A DNA stretch of 6,128 nt, from contig JACCSH010000262.1 of assembly GCA_013813125.1 (NCBI GenBank), positions 1 to 6,128 on the forward strand, written 5' to 3'. Under the pieces are notes generated by a model. It was given only the letters and a program-made list of their open reading frames with translations. It did no database searches and was not told the origin of the DNA. The DNA comes from Nocardioidaceae bacterium. GTDB taxonomy: Bacteria; Actinomycetota; Actinomycetes; Propionibacteriales; Nocardioidaceae. Below are positions 4,501-6,128 of the stretch, in pieces (the first letter of the stretch is position 1; each line of letters opens with the position of its first letter). The position numbers and the translations under genes are program-made.

Positions 4501-5935
4501 TTCTGGGTTTGCCGTTGGGTTGGGCCAAGGCCCCGAACTCCTTGGTGGGATCGTGGCGGGCCTTGTGGGTTCGGACGAGTTGGCCGTCAAGAGTGATTTG
4601 GACGGTGTCTGCGACGAGGCGTACTCCGGCCTCTCGTCCCTTGTATTTGTTGCTCACCCGGTAGGCGGTGCCGGCGAAGCTGACAGAGCCGGAGCTGTCG
4701 ATGATGCGATGGACTTCGTTACCGGTTGTTGGTCGCGATGGCCGTGCGGCTCTCGGCCGTCCCTGGAACTTGGCGTCGTCATCGGCCAGGTGCCGTTTGG
4801 CGTGGCTTGCGACGAGGACGCCGTTGTGGAAGACGTGGAGGAGGCCATCGCGGTTCTCTACGGTGACGGTTTCACCGCTGAGGTAGCGCCCGACGTGATA
4901 GCGGAAGGTGAGTACCCCGATCCGGCCGCTGCTGTCGACAACCCGGGTGACGGTTCTCTTGGCCGGCGCTGCCGGTTCCCGATTGGTCTCCACCTCACCG
5001 CTGATGACGTCGAAGCTGCGGGGCTCGGCGAGCTCGAATCGTTTGATGGGCGCAACGTCACCGATGCCTTGATGCTCACGGTCATGGTTGGAGCTCCTCA
5101 CCCAGGCATCGAGGTGGAGTTGAGCCTCTTCAATGCTGTCCAGGACGGTGACGTCGAAGAACTCTTTGCGCATGGTCCGGTGGAGTCGTTCGATCTTGCC
5201 GGTCGTCGTCGGTGAATACGGAGCGGTGAGCAGATGCTTGATCCCGTTGTTGTGACAGATCCGGTCAAACAGCACCGTCGCGGGCCTGGTCATCAGTTTT
5301 CCGGTGAAGACCTTGCCGTTGTCAGTGAGGATCTGCTCGGGGACACCGTGCCGGTTAAGCCCCTCGACAAGTGCCTCACAGACCGGCTTGGCCGTTGCTC
5401 GAGGAACGAGCTTGGCGATGACGCAGAACCGGGAGTGATCATCGATGCCCGTCACCGCTGACAGCTGCGTCCCGTCGCTCAAGCAGATCCTGCCCACCAC
5501 GTCCATCTGCCACAGTTCCATGGAACGGCTTCGTTCCCACCGCTTGTAGTCGCCCCTCTTGCGTCTGCGAGCCGTCGGGTCGATGAGTCCCTGACGAACC
5601 AGACACCGATAAATGGCCGACCGTGACGGGACCGGGTCGAACTCGCGACGAAGCTTGGACAGAATCGTCCGCGGCCCCCAACCAGGGTGAATGCGGCGCA
5701 TCTCGATGATGCGGGCCTCGATGATCGGACCCAGCTGGTGTGGACACCGGTCCGGCTTGGACGATCGATCAGCCAACGCCCCGAGTCCCCCGTTGGCATA
5801 GCGGACAACCCACCGATGCACAGTTCTTCGATCGACCCCGTACCGAGTGGCGATCTCCGTGACACTCGCCCCAGTGTCGAGCACCTCCCGCACTGCCAGA
5901 TAGCGCTGTTCAACCATCGAAAGCTCCACCAACAC
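4481..5935 (-). CDS. IS481-family DDE transposase
   Basis: This is a 484-residue single-frame transposase. Residues 8-60 form the N-terminal helix-turn-helix (VTEIATRYGVDRRTVHRWV), 62-130 a second DNA-binding region, and 138-300 the RNase H-like integrase core. Catalytic acids are D145 (LWQMDVVG), D205 (ILTDNGKVFTG) and E249 (YSPTTTGKIERLH). The C-terminal third contains two similar beta-rich units, 331-382 and 410-461, both opening with V/I-DSSG. The GTG at 5935 is chosen because AAGGAGG lies 8 nt before it and an in-frame TAG sits directly upstream; the ATG at 5917 is a weaker option. The enzyme cuts and joins the element's ends. No frameshift or missing catalytic residue is seen. IS3-type elements share the core but use two frames, which favours IS481. 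Confidence 0.93.
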   Translation of the reverse strand: MLVELSMVEQRYLAVREVLDTGASVTEIATRYGVDRRTVHRWVVRYANGGLGALADRSSKPDRCPHQLGPIIEARIIEMRRIHPGWGPRTILSKLRREFDPVPSRSAIYRCLVRQGLIDPTARRRKRGDYKRWERSRSMELWQMDVVGRICLSDGTQLSAVTGIDDHSRFCVIAKLVPRATAKPVCEALVEGLNRHGVPEQILTDNGKVFTGKLMTRPATVLFDRICHNNGIKHLLTAPYSPTTTGKIERLHRTMRKEFFDVTVLDSIEEAQLHLDAWVRSSNHDREHQGIGDVAPIKRFELAEPRSFDVISGEVETNREPAAPAKRTVTRVVDSSGRIGVLTFRYHVGRYLSGETVTVENRDGLLHVFHNGVLVASHAKRHLADDDAKFQGRPRAARPSRPTTGNEVHRIIDSSGSVSFAGTAYRVSNKYKGREAGVRLVADTVQITLDGQLVRTHKARHDPTKEFGALAQPNGKPRRSHDVA

Positions 5936-5947
5936 CTAAACCGCCTC

Positions 5948-5973
5948 CTTGACTCGGCCAAAGCCAAGTCAAG
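5948..5973 (-). promoter_or_regulatory. RNA hairpin touching the transposase ribosome site
   Basis: In the transposase-sense RNA, CUUGACU (5973-5967) pairs with AGUCAAG (5954-5948), a U-G wobble and GGC/GCC continue the stem, and the loop is UUUG: 11 pairs in all. The 3' arm contains the first three bases (AAG) of the AAGGAGG ribosome site at 5950-5944. Such hairpins in insertion sequences can limit transposase translation when transcripts enter from outside. On the opposite strand the wobble becomes a C-A mismatch, so the structure favours the sense RNA. Confidence 0.55.
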
Positions 5974-6004
5974 ATCACCGCGGGGCAGATGGGACACAGG
6001 TACC

Positions 6005-6110
6005 GGAGCCAATGTCGCCCAGGAACCGAAGCCGGGCCGAACACCGAGACACACCTACAGAAGCCAGCCTGAGACAGACCTACCGGACTTCTACAGGTAA
6101 TGCATCGACA
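6005..6110 (-). repeat. Right inverted-repeat end with iterated GAGACA motifs
   Basis: The inner block 6005-6033 (GGAGCC, ATGTCGC, ACCGAAGCC) is the inverted partner of 4470-4500. Outward of it come GAGACACACCT (6046-6056) and GAGACAGACCT (6071-6081), with a third relative, GGGACACAGGT, just inside at 5991-6001; the left end has one copy, GAGACACAGGT (complement of 4454-4464). The end closes with TCGACA at 6105-6110. These are probably transposase-binding sites, more numerous on the promoter-proximal side. Confidence 0.6.
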
Positions 6111-6128
6111 CTTTGGTGGGCCCCGTGG

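Larger units (their letters stand above)
4440..6110 (-). mobile_element. IS481-like insertion sequence, about 1.67 kb
   Basis: The element holds one transposase gene on the minus strand. Its outer ends begin with TGTCGA on both sides (4440-4445 and the complement of 6105-6110), each followed 6-8 bp later by ACCTGT, typical of the TGT ends of IS481 elements. A longer and better-conserved inverted repeat lies further in (4470-4500 against 6005-6033). The right side is about 45 bp longer than the left. No identical target duplication flanks the proposed ends, so exact limits are uncertain; the left end in particular could be truncated. The intact transposase suggests recent arrival compared with the decayed genes around it. 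Confidence 0.65.

Noticed and set aside
4493..5215. A 240-residue open frame opposite the transposase
   Set aside because: It is antisense to a clear transposase, has no ribosome site, and arises from the high-GC codon pattern.
4435..6116. Target-site duplication around the insertion sequence
   Set aside because: Left flank ends in CTGGTG and right flank starts with CTTTGG; no identical direct repeat sits at the proposed borders.
1..6128. CRISPR array, tRNA or rRNA
   Set aside because: No regularly spaced repeats and no recognisable cloverleaf or ribosomal RNA sequence were seen on either strand.

Overview
The window is high-GC DNA with strongly G/C-biased third codon positions, GTG starts and several 4-base start/stop overlaps. 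Together with gene families such as BlaI plus a short M56 peptidase, this suggests an actinobacterium, perhaps a mycobacterial or pseudonocardial relative. No marker here fixes the genus, and the region reads as accessory DNA that is partly decayed.

Bases 1-2935 hold what looks like one regulon. A BlaI/MecI-type repressor and an M56 membrane metallopeptidase (minus strand, translationally coupled) are intact. Three operator-like dyads, CTACTA-N7-TAGTAG (two perfect, one with an imperfect half-site), lie 56-58 nt before three start codons: a SCO1/TlpA-type lipoprotein gene, a coupled pair of very small membrane/coiled-coil proteins, and blaI itself. The third dyad also lies in the divergent gap before a ccdA-like gene. 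The redox targets are broken: the first gene appears to join a SCO1/SenC N-terminus to a TlpA-like C-terminus with single-base frameshifts, and ccdA has a frameshift, a probable internal deletion and no C-terminal half. The sensor, the repressor and the two tiny membrane proteins survive. I infer that the original module handled extracytoplasmic thiol or copper redox chemistry (SCO, TlpA, CcdA) under BlaI/M56 control.

Bases 2931-3517 hold a chain of remnants: the C-terminal catalytic half of a tyrosine recombinase, frameshifted in its H-x-x-R box, fused directly to the broken ccdA, then about 55 codons of an unrecognised coding remnant. Bases 3616-4225 (minus strand) carry an intact VapBC-type toxin-antitoxin pair with a 14-bp overlap and what looks like a leaderless promoter. 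Bases 4261-4439 hold no gene I can support.

Bases 4440-6110 are an IS481-like insertion sequence with one intact DDE transposase (minus strand), a strong Shine-Dalgarno site next to an 11-bp RNA hairpin, and ends that carry a long subterminal inverted repeat and iterated GAGACA-type motifs. The window is therefore a working regulator, toxin-antitoxin pair and transposase set among collapsed redox and integrase genes.
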